The notes beneath the pieces were generated by a model. That model saw only the letters and a list, made by a program, of their open reading frames with translations, was not told where the DNA came from and did not search any database. Below, piece after piece: positions 50,585-62,500 of a DNA stretch of 64,000 bases; position 1 is the stretch's first letter, and every line of letters begins with the position of its first letter. The position numbers and the translations under genes are program-made. Source of the stretch: Limanda limanda (taxonomy: Eukaryota; Chordata; Actinopteri; Pleuronectiformes; Pleuronectidae); contig NC_083654.1 of NCBI RefSeq assembly GCF_963576545.1, positions 17,878,199-17,942,198 of the forward strand, written 5' to 3'.

Positions 50585-51484
50585 TGTCTTTTAAAACCAG
50601 GATAAAACGAAAGAGAAAGGACTGTTGATTTATAAATAACGTTAAACATATGCTGTAGGATTCTATATCATTTTTATGAGTGATTATATATGTAGTTTAA
50701 AGTGTTAATAGTGAAGTCTGTTTCGAAAATGTATCAAGACCTTATATCACTAAATTATTGTAATACTGATGAATGATACTAATAAAGAGAATTATAAATG
50801 TTAATAAAAAATAAAAATACAAAATAAATAAAAAAGTTAATTAAATTTAATTAATCCGCATCTGGGCAGGACATGCGCAGTTCACTTCTGCGCAGGAGGT
50901 AAATAAAATACAAAAATTAAAATTAAACTACAACTCCAAAATACAATTATAAATTTAAAAAAATATAGCATGTTGAAGCCCTCAAAAAAACAATTAATTT
51001 GTCTGAATAATAATAATAATCCTTACAATTTCAATAGGGCCTCACTGTCTGTCAGTGCCTCTCTGTGCTCGTCTTTTAAAAACAGGATAAAACAAAAGGA
51101 AAAGGACTGTTGATTTATAAATAACGTTAAACATATGCTATAGTCATTCTATATCATTTTTATGAGTGATTATATATGTAGTTTAAAGTGTTAATAGTGA
51201 AGTCTGTTTCGAAAATGTATCAAGACCTTATATCACTAAATGATTGTAATACTGATGAATGATACTAATAAAGAGAATTGTAAAATGTTAATAAAAAATC
51301 ATAATAGAAAATAAATAAAAGAGTTAATTAAATTTAATTAAATTTAATGAATACGCATCTGGGCATGACATGCGCAGTTCACTTCTGCGCAGGAGGTAAA
51401 TATACAAAAATTAAAAAAAAAAAAAAATTGATCATGTTGAAGCCCTCAAAAAGCCAATTAATAATAATAAAAATAATAATGATG

Positions 51485-51515
<31 letters not shown>

Positions 51516-51596
51516 TAAGAACAATAATAATAATAATAATAATCCTTACAATTTCAATAGGGCCTCACTGTCTATCAGTGCCTCTCAGTGCTCGGG
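50585..51596. repeat. Two-copy tandem duplication (~0.5 kb unit) upstream of scamp3
   Basis: Copy A (50585-51070) and copy B (51071-51596) each run from GTCTTTTAAAA-CAGGATAAAAC through GATTTATAAATAACGTTAAA to GGGCCTCACTGTCT-TCAGTGCCTCTC. Both keep the phrase ATGCGCAGTTCACTTCTGCG followed by CAGGAGG. Copy B differs mostly by an expanded (AAT)n at 51462-51543. Confidence 0.93.
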
Positions 51597-51659
51597 CCTT
51601 AAATAGTAAAAAAACTAATTTACATTAATCAAATAAAACAAAGCATTAATCATAACACT

Positions 51660-52102
51660 AATTCAGATGACGTCCAGTGGTGGCCACGCCCCCCGGCGGC
51701 CCCACGTGCCCCCGTGCCGCAGCAGCAGTCACATGACCTAGCGGGCTGGCCACTTCCTGATCGCCTCTTGTTTTCCTGCAGGACGGAAACATGTCGGCTG
51801 CGTGTTGACGTCGCGTCCCGGATCGTGACCAGCGGGACTGAAGAGGACCAGCATCCGGGTGATCGCACCTCCGACCTGCGTGTCTCCTCCACCGCGTTCA
51901 CCTGATTCATCTGTGCAGAGACATGGTCGCCGGAGGAGGGGCGGGTAGCTAGCTCAAAGGATAACACCGCCCGGCTGTCGTTGTCCTCCCAACAAAACAA
52001 ACCCGTCGTCTGATTGAAGACGATTGATCTGGTTCCTTCTTCTTTTCTCTGTACGTGGTGGCTGCTTCGCGTTAGCTCGGATTTCTCAGCTCCGCGGTCA
52101 TC
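51660..52102 (+). promoter_or_regulatory. scamp3: scamp3 promoter and 5' UTR
   Basis: The sequence turns abruptly from AT-rich to CpG-rich about 440 bp before the scamp3 ATG. It includes CACGTG at 51703-51708 and GTCACATGACC at about 51728, which resembles the bHLH site of lysosomal and endosomal genes. No TATA box is seen and the exact start is unknown. Confidence 0.5.
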
Positions 52103-55100
52103 ATGTCCAAGTACACCAGCTTCCCGGACGCGGCCGAGGACCACAACCCGTTCCAGGTGGGTGCTGGGAACCAGTAGGCCCGTCCCCGGTATCCCAGTGT
52201 CTCTAACATGTTGTGTGTGATGTGTGGAAGTCGGTGATGTTTGTGTAATATCAGGCGTGTTGCTGCTCATGTGACTGTGTGTGAGGGGCCTGGGGGGTTT
52301 CTCTCTCCCTGGGCCTGGTCGTTCCTCCTGATCTGTCTATCTGATGCTTTTAATTAATTATACAGCAACATCACACAAAAAAAAGACCAATTGTTAAACC
52401 TTCACGTTCCAGTATTTGCTCGCTGAAACGTGTGTTTTCTGCCTCAGGACCCTGCAGTGACTCAACACAGCAGCAACACAGGATACGCCACACTGGACCT
52501 GTACAACCCATTTGACAACACGACCACTGGAGTGAGCAATAATGTTATTATGCTATCATATAATTATATGTGAAGTAATAACAAAGGAAATCACAAATAA
52601 CCAGGGCTGCAGTTTTAATTGTTTTTTTTTTTAGTGCCAGAGTAATATGGATTTCCAGCCCCATGTCGATATCAACATGAGGGACTAATGAACATGTCCA
52701 ATATAAACTGAGACATAGGCCGATGTGTTTATAATAGATGCCATTGATTCCTAAGATGTTGTTATTAAACCCTTATGAAAAATAAATGGATCTGAGGCTC
52801 AATATTTAAACAGTTTAACCACAATCTTTATATCCTTAAATATACACAACTCCAATTAAGAGAATAACCAATTTATTTATGTAGAATTCCAACATAAATT
52901 AATCATTTTACTCTGGTATGGTATAATAATAATAATATAATAAAACTGAAATAATAATAAATAAGACAGATTGCCCCTGAAGGCAGAAGGCAGACACAAC
53001 AGTGCTATAGCATACAGTACACATTGGAACACTTCAGTTTTTTTTTTTATGGGGTTTATTGATTTTGTTGCTAGGGAACAGCTTGAGTCTAAGCGATGAA
53101 CTGTCAAATTGGGGTTTTGTTGCTAGGAAACAGCTGGAGTCCACTTCCTGTTGGTGTGTTAGTAAACACACCAGCCTCAAGCCCACTCCCACAATCACCC
53201 ACAGTTCTCTGACTTGCAGGTTGGGTTTGCTAATTTTTATCTTTTAAACAAAATATTTTCCAGCCTCCACCACCGTATGAGGCCACGTCCCCCACTGCTG
53301 CACCTGTGCCTGCGCAGACCCCACCCAGCAGGACGACGCCCACTGAGCCACGCAACTATGGCTCCTACACCTCCCAGGTAAACATGCTGCACCTGTTGTC
53401 ACCTTCACGTCAGCACTTCAGTGGCAGCAGGATGCTCCACAATGGGATCTCACTTGAACTTTGCACAGAGCCCATTAAGGTTTGGCTCAAATAGACTTTC
53501 TACATGATGCTTCCTAATTTCATACTCATAGGTGACATCTTTAATGCTTCGTTACTTGAAGTAGGGGGCGCTATGGAGCCATATTTGCCACAACCCAAGC
53601 TGAGACCCATAAAATGTGTAAATCTTCACCAGGTCTGACACAAGAGCTTTTAAGAATGTTTAGTCCTTGAAATACGCAATTTTAGGAGTTCAAGGAAAAA
53701 TTTGAACGATAATAATTCCCTTCCACTGGTTGGTGTGCAGCCCTGAATTAACATTCTCAATTATACTTTGTGTAGCTTAATTAGTTGAATGATTTATTTA
53801 GTCTCAACACCAAATGCTACCTGATTTTAATAATCGTGCCTACGTTCAGTCACCTTCACTTAATAGAAAACACTTTACGTTTGTATATTTGGCGTCTCCA
53901 CCGGGAATCTCTTAACCATCAGATCCCGAAGCTTTTACATAATCCTTTTCATTATTTATAACACAAACACGACCTCTGACACACAGTTCTGAAGCATCAT
54001 TTCCCCCGTGTCTCACTGTGTTAAGACTGCGGTGAATGCCACCACGGCCGAGCTGCTGAGGAAGCAGGAGGAGCTGGAGAAGAAGGCCCAGGAGCTGGAG
54101 AGGAGGGAGCGGGAGCTGGAGTCCCACAGCCTGGGACCTGGAGCCTGTAAGATGGGGAGGATAGGAGGGATTCAGAGTTGAAAACCATTAGTTTAACATT
54201 TTTATTCTATGTATAGAATTGGTATTTTAAAAAAGTCCACTCATTGGCATTTCTAAACATATAATAAATGTGTTATAACCCACTATAATGTTATTGAAAC
54301 AGTAATAAGGTGATTTTAAGTGTTAATTAAGTTAAAGTATTAGTCAACAGGTCTAAATCTCATATTAAAGGCATATTTTCTGTTTTAACCCCCGTGTTTT
54401 TAATATACTTTCCTTCATTGTCTTCCCTCGCTCTCTGCTCCAGCCCGTCAGAATAACTGGCCCCCCCTGCCCTCCTTCTGCCCCGTGGGCCCCTGCTTCT
54501 ACCAGGACATCAACGTGGAGATCACCCAGCGTTTCCAGCGAACTGTCACCATCATGTACTACTACTGGATGTGTGAGTTCCTGTCCTCCTTTCTCAGCAT
54601 TTACTGTCTGAACGTTAGTTTCGTTTCGTGACGCTGCAGATGACTTCGCAGCTCTCACAGCGGTTGGGTTGGGTTGGGAGTGTGTTTTAGTTTCCTGTCT
54701 GGAGTATGAGCATGTATGAGTATGAGTATGATCCTGCGTGTTTGCACAAAGACTCTGACACTTAGCTGCTAGACAGAGGACTGTAGCAGGAACCTGCTCA
54801 TTGTCGATATGTCTGGACTCGTTTTTATCAGCCAACCAATCGGCCGGTCAGGCTCAGACAAAGAGTGAGAAGTCAGGATGCACAATGATTCACTGTTGCT
54901 CATCCACTTCTCTTCATTCTTCTGTTTAGTCTCCGCTTGCACGCTGGTCTTCAACCTGATCTCCTCCCTGGCCATGTTCTGCGTGGACCCCTCTGGCGGG
55001 GTGGGCCTGGGCCTCGCCATCCTGTGGGGGCTCCTCTTCACCCCCTGCTCCTTCGTCTGTTGGTACCGACCCATGTACAAAGCCTTCAGGTTTGTAGCTA

Positions 55101-57237
55101 AATCCTTTAGAAAAACCTTAACTTCCTCCTTTACTTGCCATTTCAAGTTTTTGGTTTTGGTTTGTCACATGTCACTGTGTGGGGGACATTCTTCAAGGTT
55201 CACCTCTGTCCTTTCTTATTAATACTGTCTTGAGAGCGAAAACAGTGGAAGTGGAACTTAACATCAGCAGAAGAGGCCGGTAAAGGGAAGAGCCAACACG
55301 GAGAATTCATTTCATCTCTTTTGCTTTTAACTTTGTTGTTGTCCAGATTTCTATTATCATTTCTCCAGTTTCTCATTTGTTCTTCTGCTTTTAAAGGTCC
55401 GTGTGGACATCTGCTTCAATTTCCTGTCTGTGTTCTCGCAGCTGGTCGGAAATGACAGCTTCCAATCTTTATCATGTTTTTTGTTAGTAGGTGGATTTCA
55501 ATAGTCTCACGCAACTTTCCAGCACAGTTCTGCCCAACTTCAACCTGAGTCTAATCAACCAGAACCAGTGAAGTTATGCATCCTGTTGGATTGTTGTTGC
55601 TTCGTTTTACTGACTAATCATATTTTTCCTCTCTTCCAGGAGTGACAGCTCCTTCAACTTCTTCCTCTTCTTCTTCATTTTCTTTGCCCAAGTGGTCACC
55701 TCTGTCGTCATGACTATCGGCATCCCAGGATGGGGTTTCAGGTGGGACTCATATCAACTTAACACTGATGCAAGCCTCTTTCCAATTCATGTTTTTAATG
55801 TTTAAACCATCCAGTTGCCTTGTCTTGTGAAGACATTTTTATTCAGTTTTCCCAGAGGCAGTTGAACTTTTTCTTTCATCCTGCAGCTCATACTTTTATG
55901 TCTGTATAACTAAGTACTCACTGTCCTTACTTGACCCAGCAGTCCTGACAGAACAAAGATAACGAGAGTATAATTAATACTGAGTGTGAGCCACATTGTC
56001 TGGATAATTCATTCACATCTAGACTGTCCATTATTTCCTGGTGCAAAAGAGGATATTAGCTGACTTTCCTCACTGTTCTTCTGTCGTTCTCTTCTTCTTC
56101 TTCTTCCTCTCGTCTCTTTCTCTCAGTGGGTGGATCGTGAGTCTGGCTGCTCTGAACACCAGCGTCCCCGTCGGAGTGATCATGATGATAAATGCCATCT
56201 GCTTTACTGCCCAAGCCGCCATGGGGGTCGTCATGCTGAAGAAGGTGAATAAAATAGTTGAGCTGGAGGGAAAATTCAAAGGTTGTGACTCGCATGAAGG
56301 GGCCATCTTTGACAAGGCGTCAGTCACACTACCCCTGCACGGACTGATTAACAGGATATTTAGAGCAATACCATAAAAAACAGCGTCTCCACAGTGTCTT
56401 ATGTCTTTGAATGAGTTTACACAAATGTTATAATTAGGTTTAATCATAGACTTGTGGACAATGCATTTACGCTACATCTCATTGTACAGAAATTAAGATA
56501 AAATAGCCAGACTCCGTGCAGTAGTGATCGTGGTGTAGAGCTGCTCTATCGAGGTCCCTCCGATGTATGACCAATGAGCCAATTGTCTTACTCATCATTA
56601 AATACACCCTCACCTACAATTAACACTACTCATATGTGATGATAACTACCTAAAATCACAGAAACCATCTTTATGTGTACATGGACGAGGTTGGGTTTAT
56701 GACTTATATTGCAGCCAGCCACCAGGGGGCGGTCAATATGATTTGGTTACTCTTCTGGGGAGCCTTTACAGTATGTCTGTCATCTTTATTTACCGTCTAT
56801 GGTTGAGATCTTCGACTTAAGCGCATCGTGAGAAACCTGTTTAGTTTTCAATAAACGAGAGTGAAAACTGTAGTTTCACTTTCTACCTGCTCCGTGTAAA
56901 CACCCGCGCTCGCTTTGTCCAGGTGGTCCGCCCACCATCGAGCCGTCCGTAGATAACAAACAGTCTGAAGAATGGCCTCGATATCGGGTGTCTGTGTATC
57001 GTTTTCACCCTCACAATGTGCCCGATGTGATGATGAATTGCTGCGTGTATCGGGTGTCAGCTTATTCTGCTCCTTTCCCCGCTCCAGGTCCACAGCCTGT
57101 ACAGGCAGACCGATGCCAGCTTCGTGAAGGCCCAGGCTGAGTTCGCCACCGGAGTCATGTCCAATCAGGCAGTACGCCAGGCCGCCACCACCGCTGCCAC
57201 CACTGCCGCCCAGGGGGCCTTCACCGCGCCCCGGTAG
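52103..57237 (+). CDS. scamp3: scamp3, secretory carrier-associated membrane protein 3
   Basis: Nine exons: 52103-52156, 52448-52531, 53264-53377, 54026-54146, 54444-54572, 54930-55089, 55640-55741, 56127-56244 and 57088-57237. They total 1032 nt (343 aa; human about 347). Order of features: NPF motifs at residues 15-17 and 38-40 (EH-domain ligands), a PPPPYE motif near residue 47 (WW-domain/NEDD4 type), [10 protein letters not shown], a charged coiled coil (~92-117, [20 protein letters not shown]), then four membrane spans (~168-187, 194-214, 225-247, 268-292). The conserved cytosolic E peptide [11 protein letters not shown] (211-221) lies between spans 2 and 3. It is a tetraspan protein of post-Golgi and endosomal membranes that sorts receptors. 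PTEP-NYGSY is the SCAMP3 signature. The TSG101-binding PSAP of the human protein is not present. Confidence 0.96.
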
Positions 57238-57971
57238 AGAGGTAGAAGAGGGGCCAGGAGGAGGGTGAGAAGATGGAGGATCAGATCGGTATTCATTTCC
57301 CCACCGATGATTAGAATTTGATTGAGGGGAGAGGGGGGGCTGTGTCTTTACAATTACCCCGGGTCACCTAAACTTTAGGGCACTTGCATGAGACAGAGGT
57401 GGGGATGTCTAACTTCAAAATACAGTCATTTAAATGTACAGGCCAAGTTAGCTATATTGCCAAAACATGAGTCAGCATATCACAAGTGTTGATCGAAGGA
57501 AAAAGAAAAATGATGTGAAAACGGTAAGACGTCGATGCTGTAAGAAACCTGTGTCACTGAATGCTTTTTATATGAAGACGACGAGCTGCGTGTGCCAAGT
57601 GGGATAGTACTAACGTGCATATGTCCAAAATCTAAATGACCTGGATGTACATTGTGTTTACGAGGAGTCCTGTTACGCGACAGATGTGAGAGTTGGAGCT
57701 GAACCCTGAAGCGCTGCCAGTCTAACACGTGATCCATATCTGAGCGGATCAGCTTCGGCCATCCCTACTTTCTGTTGCTTCACTGTAAAACTAACACGTT
57801 GTTTTTGTTGTTGTTCCTATTGAGAATGCCTATTTGCCGTGTTTGCCAAAACCTCACATACTATCAGGTTATGAACATGTTTTGTTTTTGGTCACATTAT
57901 ACTGTACCTGTCACTGGTCTGTTTGTGCAACTTGTGGTTCTTATGATTATTATAATTCACTGTCTTGGTTT

Positions 57972-57977
57972 AATAAA
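57972..57977 (+). terminator. scamp3: scamp3 polyadenylation signal
   Basis: AATAAA (overlapping a second AATAAA 8 bp on) about 735 bp past the stop codon, in AT-rich sequence. An earlier signal is not obvious. Confidence 0.55.
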
Positions 57978-58139
57978 AAAATAAATTGTCTTGCTTATAC
58001 AGTCAACTGCGGTTGTTGCTGTCTTATGTTATTGATCATGCAAATCAGAAAGGTTTGCTAATTAGCTGCTCTCGGGCTTTTAAATTCTATCTTCATCAGC
58101 AGATGGAGCCACCCAGTTGCCATGGAAACAGTTGCTATG

Positions 58140-58865
58140 AAAACAGTACAGACTCGCATCTCAACAACATTGAAAAACCAATTTGAATCTAAGTGTTTTT
58201 TAATATTGTATTTATGTAGTAATTGAAACAGGTGAAGATAGCTCACTGCAGGGCTGGGCAATAAATCCAAAAATAAATATCTCAATGTAATTTTCATCAA
58301 TAAGAATGTAACTGAAGTCCAGTATAACTTGATTTAATGCATTGCCTTTTATTAAGTGTTCAAAAAGTGTCCACTAACCAGAAGGTCAGTGGTTTGATCC
58401 CAGTCCGTGTGCCAAAGTGTCCTTGGGCAAGGTACTGAACACAAAACTTCCCCTGTACACTGGGATGTATTATAAGTGCTTTGAGTGGGAATCAGTACTA
58501 GAAAAGTGCTATAAAAAACAGTAAAAACTCGCATCTCGACAACATTGAAAAACCGAGTTGAATTTAAGTGTATTTTTTTAATATTGTATATATGTAGTAA
58601 TTGATTCAGCTGGTCCCACGTGAAGATGTGTGCAAATAGTGAGGAGGTTAAGCACAACTTCAGATTTGTTAAATGTTGCCTTTTAATAAGTGTTTAAAAG
58701 GTGTCCACTAACCAGAGGGTCAGTGGTTTGATCCCAGTCCGTGTGCCAAAGTGTCCTCGGGCAAGGTACTGAATAAAAAATTGCCCCCCATGACTGTGCT
58801 GGCAACATATGAGGGTTTTGAGTGGTAATCAAGTGGTCATAGGAAAGAGCTACAGACTGTTACTT
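58140..58865. repeat. Duplicated SINE-like unit between scamp3 and rnf115
   Basis: A block starting ACTCGCATCTC-ACAACATTGAAAAACC occurs at about 58150 and 58525. It is followed each time by GTGTCCACTAACCAGA-GGTC, GTGGTTTGATCCCAGTCCGT and GTGCCAAAGTGTCCT-GGGCA (58366 and 58698). GGTTTGATCCC resembles a tRNA B box, so this may be a tRNA-derived SINE relic. The second copy is diverged. Confidence 0.65.
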
Positions 58866-59510
58866 AGAAGCAAAAATCTTTATTTAAACTTAGAAACAAT
58901 ACCTAAATAATAATTTTGTAATTTATGGTGATATATATGGATATTTACTCATGAAGACCTTTATCTTGATATATTTTTTTGGCTGTACTGTAATTGTGTT
59001 GCTAGGAAACGACCCACTGAAGATACGCTTAGATTTAAATGTTGTGACTCAGACACCATGTCCACTAAAAAAGAATCTTTGAAGAGAGAGGACTCCCCTT
59101 ATAGACTTTTAAACTCTGGCGACACCCAACAGTCTTCAGAGGAGCTGCACCCCTGATGTCACCATGACATCTCGTTGCTTCTTATACAAACTCTAAAATT
59201 ATATTTTTGCAACTTGATATTTATTAGAGCATAAGGTGAAGGAAATATCTCCATTAACCAGAAAACAGGTAAATAATTTAGGTTGAAAAATGATCCAAAT
59301 AAAAAATCTTGCATTTTTTTATCTGTATTTATAAGCACGGTAAGGTGAGGATTGTGTGGCATGCTTGTTATCATAGTGACCCGTGTGTTTCCGGTGCTCT
59401 GACACCCCTGGTCCCGGGCACCAGACCCTCCTGCCCTGCTGTGACCCGGGGAACAGACCAGGGAGACTTGTATGGGCTTCCACTGGCACGTCGGGCTCTG
59501 CACCGTGAAG

Positions 59511-62500
59511 ATGGCGGAGGCTGCGGAGGAACCACAACACCGGTTTTTCTGTCACTGCTGTAAATGTGAAACTAACCCAAAACTCCCGGTGAGTTTCCTT
59601 CTGGAGAGTTTTGTGTTTTTTTATTCCACACTTCCAAACCTGGGAATCACCCACTCGCACACGGAGGGAGGGATTACGACTTGTTGGATCACTTTGTTGT
59701 TTTAACGCGCAATTATTGATTTCTTTAAAGAACTATTTGCTTTAAAGTGACAGATATTATCTCCACGACAGAACACGTGTGAGGGCACGATGGTGGTTTT
59801 TATTCGCGCTCTGTATGAACCAGGATCTTACATTAGAGACAGAAGGGGGGAGTAGAATCTGGCGACTCACGTTGCCATTTTTAGAAACACCAGTGTGTCC
59901 AGTTGTCTTCTGTCAACTGCGTGTAAGGGACGTCACAGGAGCAGGTCATGTGTCCCCACATGCAGCAGCAGCATGCAGAGCTCCATGCACCACAGGAGCA
60001 GTTTAATATCCACAGTGGAGCCTCCTTCGTTTAGTGTCAGTGAGAGTTTGACTTGTATTTATTCGGCTTGACGTGCGTAAAGGAGCTGACGCTTTTACGC
60101 ATGGCACCTTTACGCACTGGCATTGTTATGATGGACCAGAGAGAGTTTAATGTGCAACAAAAGGACAAAAATATCTGGACACCCCTACTCACTCTCTGTA
60201 AGCATTTGCATAATGAGTTTTGCGTTTTATTTAATTTTTACCCAACAATATGTTGATTAACATTTGGGTCACTTTCCATTTTACAGTAAAATGCTGGCAA
60301 TGCATCAGTAAACCAGTTTTATAATTTCTATTTTCCATAATAACATAAACTTCTTAAAGGGGCAACAAGTACTCACATTGTTTTTTCAATTTAGAACCTT
60401 TTATTGTTTTTACCTCTGTGCTTTTGCAAAAGTAACATTTTGGGGATGACAGTAAACAGGTTCTAAGCCAGAATAAAATGTGGACAGTGCAACTATGCGC
60501 CTCAAGTCACAGGGATGGTTTGCCCCATATGTACCGTTCTAATAAGGTAAATCATAACGCTAATACAATAACAAAGAGGAGAGAAGTGTGCTCCTGGTTT
60601 TGTGTCATTCCCTGTCACATGATTAAGATACAAACCATATAACCACATTGTGCCCTGTTTGATTCTCAATGGGAACCTTTTTGCATGTTATAGCCTTTGC
60701 TCCTTTTCCCTTCCTACTGAAAAAAAACTCAACATAACAGTCACCCTGTGCGTAAACCAAGATCCAGAAAGAAATTATTTGTGAGTTTGGTGTGGAAGAA
60801 CTTGACTGGCCTGGTCAGATCCCAGAGCTCAGCCTCACCTAACACTGGAACAGTGATTATATCCTCCATCAGTGGCGACCTCACTAATGCCCCTGAGGCT
60901 GAATGAGTGCTGATCTCTACAACCAGGTTCTGAGATCTATTGAAAGCATTCCCTGAAGAACTGAGATGGAAATGAGAGTGTCCATAATTTTGGAATGAGA
61001 TGAGAGATTTGAGAGTGTAATGCATATTTATTTCCCTTCTCAAAGGATCTTGTCTGTCCCAGATGTGACTCGGGCTTCATTGAGGAGGTGGCGGAAGACT
61101 CCAGGTACACTTTAGTTTAAACTTTACCAAAAGTTGGGAAATGTTCCTCTCTGGTTTACTACAATGTTTAAACTAACCAGAGTTATGAAGGTGACAGAGG
61201 AGCCAGGTCTAATACTTTTGAAAACATCACTTTTTAAAAGCCCTTCTAAGTTTTGTTTTTCATTTTACAACCCTGATATGAAGTTGACTTTTGTTGTTGC
61301 TGTCCAGTCTCCTGCAGGACAGCACGCCCGCAGCCAGCGAAGACTCCAACTCGTTGTTCTCAGAGGTATGTCCTTACAGACGGTGTTTTATTTAGAGCAC
61401 TCCTCTTTCTCGCAGGCTTTGTTTGACACATTGCTTCTCTGGTCTCTCTCCAAGTTATGGCAGCTGCTGTTTATGGAACGCTCTGCTCTGCTGTCGCATC
61501 CGCCCTCCTCAGAGTCCCACCCAGATGACAGCGAGCAGGTATCTGCAGGTCAGAGCCGTCCGTCTCTGGTGTCACCAGCTGCCGACACCGCCGACGCCAC
61601 CGCCGAGGCCGAAGAACCAGAGTCTCCCTCCCAGCCCGAAGAAGAGAGGTCGTCCATGCCAGAGCAAAGCTCTGCAGTGGAAGGGTGTGTGGACATGGTA
61701 CACAGCAACATCAACAGTGTGGGCTGAGCTCTGAGAGTGTAACAATCCTTTAGTAGACATTTATTTCTATTTACTTAACATCAACTTGAAAAGGCAACTA
61801 GCCCTTTAGATAACAACCTGCAAATTATTGTCTACGTACATGTGGGATATCAGGAGGAAATCTCACGGGGCTCACACCTACTCTGGGAAGAATGTGAAGA
61901 AGAAGGTTGAGAATTTAGGTCTAACAACCAAAGAGGAACTTTAATTCCCTATTTCCTCATATTTGGCAGTATGAATTTTTAAGATCCAATGTTTGGTCCA
62001 TCTGATCATCAGAGTTTATGTCAGAGAAGAATGTTGACAGCGTTTGATTCCCGTCATAACCACAGAACACAAATAATTTATCCTCACAAACAACATATGC
62101 AGGATAAAGGAGAGTGTGGTATGTTATTCAGGACTCACACATGACTTATGTCTTATCTTTGACTCATGCATGTTTTATAAGAAGTGATTCCAGCAGAGGT
62201 AATGGCTGTTTCCTTATAGCAGCAGAACACTGACCATCACAGCACAGTTATTACTAAGTAGTCTGGAATGTGGGGCCTTCAATTGACCAGTGACTGGAAC
62301 AGACCTTCACCCACTCATTTTTGAGTAATTTCCTTATCTGACCCACATATGGTTTCCACAGCAGTTCAATGAAACTGCCATAGTGTATAAACACCTCTGT
62401 AATCATTTCATATCAAAACTGAAAACCGTTATGACTCAACAGATCAGTTGCGTGCAGAATGAATGGATATAAACTGTCACTGTTGAAGCCTGTGTTTCTA

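Noticed and set aside
42270..51600. Searched for miR-9 and miR-92b precursors known near CRABP2/SCAMP3 synteny in mammals
   Set aside because: Neither mature sequence nor its reverse complement was seen in the window.
51650..52270. 206-codon minus-strand frame over the scamp3 promoter
   Set aside because: CpG-rich antisense of the scamp3 5' region with no family features.
58366..58470. Possible tRNA gene (GGTTTGATCCC B box)
   Set aside because: No matching A box, cloverleaf or acceptor stem could be drawn. A SINE relic is more likely.
61134..61727. A single 197-codon reading frame through rnf115
   Set aside because: It reads through introns 2 and 3. The GT-AG junctions at 61104/61308 and 61365/61455 give the correct phase and homology.
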